Below, in pieces: positions 5,724-6,246 of a stretch of 6,246 bases of DNA; the first letter of the stretch is position 1, and each line of letters opens with the position of its first letter. The translations under genes and the position numbers were made by a program. The notes under the pieces are model-generated. The model searched no databases, was not told the DNA's origin, and was given only the letters and a program-made list of their open reading frames with translations. Source of the stretch: CAZCSK01 sp964501265 (lineage in GTDB: Bacteria; Actinomycetota; CADDZG01; JAHWKV01); contig CAZCSK010000080.1 of NCBI GenBank assembly GCA_964501265.1, positions 1-6,246 of the forward strand, given 5' to 3'.

Positions 5724-6246
5724 CGGATTCGGCCTCTTCCATCAACTCGCGCTCTTGTTTCGCCAATCCTTCTGACCTGGCGGCGAACACCCACTCGAAT
5801 AACTCGCTTTCGGGTGCCGGCGGGGCACCCACAATGCCGGCTCGGATATGCGCGGCGAGATCCTCCGCTTGATTCCCAAACTTAGCCTCGACGCTTTCAT
5901 CGAAGTATCCCTTCTTGCTCAAAAACTTCCTGTATCTATCCAGCGGATCACGACCCTTCCAGTGTTCAATCTGATCAGCGGGTTGGTAGCGTCCCGCGTC
6001 GTCGGCGGTCGAGTGCGGGCCGATGCGATAGGTAATGGCCTCGATCAAGGTCGGCCGGCTTTGCGTCCGGGCACGCTCCACCGCTTGCTTCGTGACTAGA
6101 TAGGTCGCGAGTACATCATTGCCGTCGATGCACACTCCCTCGATGCCGTACGCATCGGCCTTGCGATAAATGGGGGCCCTGGTTTGCTCTTCGACCGGAA
6201 CGGAAATGGCCCACCCGTTGTTCTGACAGAAAAGGACCACGGGAAC
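5716..6246 (-). CDS. 2-oxoacid dehydrogenase E1 alpha subunit (branched-chain type), N-terminal part outside window
   Basis: The last 176 residues of the alpha subunit are visible; the frame stays open through the right edge (VPVVLFCQNNGWAIS), so this is a truncation by the window and not a short gene. Typical family lengths suggest about half the protein is missing. The paired asparagines of QNNGWAIS close the thiamine-diphosphate/Mg motif, whose GDG part lies outside. The conserved loop YRIGPHSTADD (histidine codon at 6013-6015) contains the His-Ser corresponding to human BCKDHA RIGHHSTSDD, including the equivalent of its regulatory serine. This matches branched-chain E1 alpha better than pyruvate E1 alpha (YRYHGHSMSD). 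Phosphorylation here is not implied. The C-terminus is a charged helix (LAKQERELMEEAES). It overlaps E1 beta by 8 bp, and any operon promoter lies beyond the window. Confidence 0.92.
   Translation of the reverse strand, partial: VPVVLFCQNNGWAISVPVEEQTRAPIYRKADAYGIEGVCIDGNDVLATYLVTKQAVERARTQSRPTLIEAITYRIGPHSTADDAGRYQPADQIEHWKGRDPLDRYRKFLSKKGYFDESVEAKFGNQAEDLAAHIRAGIVGAPPAPESELFEWVFAARSEGLAKQERELMEEAESDG

Noticed and set aside
1..6246. A novel defence, mobile or CRISPR-like system
   Set aside because: No repeat array, nuclease, transposase, toxin-antitoxin pair or phage gene is visible; all but one of the protein-coding genes belong to well-known families.

Overview
The window looks like chromosomal DNA of a GC-rich actinobacterium. 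The signs are a BldC-type small MerR-like regulator, tRNA genes without an encoded CCA end, probable leaderless start sites, and a heteromeric branched-chain 2-oxoacid dehydrogenase operon of actinobacterial style. A deep-branching lineage such as Acidimicrobiia is possible, but the sequence alone does not fix it.

Layout. Positions 1-155 hold the end of a tRNA-Asp(GUC) gene and a complete tRNA-Phe(GAA) gene on the + strand. Convergent to them on the - strand is bldC (202-399), behind a 161-bp non-coding stretch (400-560) rich in short palindromes. Then comes a 269-residue protein of unknown function, also on - (561-1370). An 86-bp divergent intergenic region carries two opposed -10-like boxes placed for leaderless transcription. 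From it a four-domain REC-PAS-GGDEF-EAL protein is read on + (1457-3538). It meets, with a 4-bp stop-codon overlap, a tightly packed - strand operon: E1 alpha (partial, cut by the window's right edge), E1 beta and the lipoyl-bearing E2 acyltransferase of a 2-oxoacid dehydrogenase complex. Motifs in E1 alpha and E1 beta favour branched-chain 2-oxoacids over pyruvate.

How the genes fit together. The E1/E2 genes encode the core of a complex that converts branched-chain 2-oxoacids to acyl-CoAs, which in actinobacteria feed catabolism and branched-chain fatty acid priming; E3 is not in the window. The GGDEF-EAL protein has every catalytic motif I could check for both making and breaking cyclic di-GMP, plus a product-inhibition site and two sensory domains. 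BldC is a developmental or global regulator in Streptomyces. Its proximity to a c-di-GMP enzyme and to the branched-chain operon is suggestive, but no functional link is demonstrated here.

I found no mobile element, CRISPR array, phage gene or strong intrinsic terminator. Most of the window is conventional. The parts most worth following up are the unknown 269-residue protein, the back-to-back leaderless-type promoter region, and the palindromic bldC leader.
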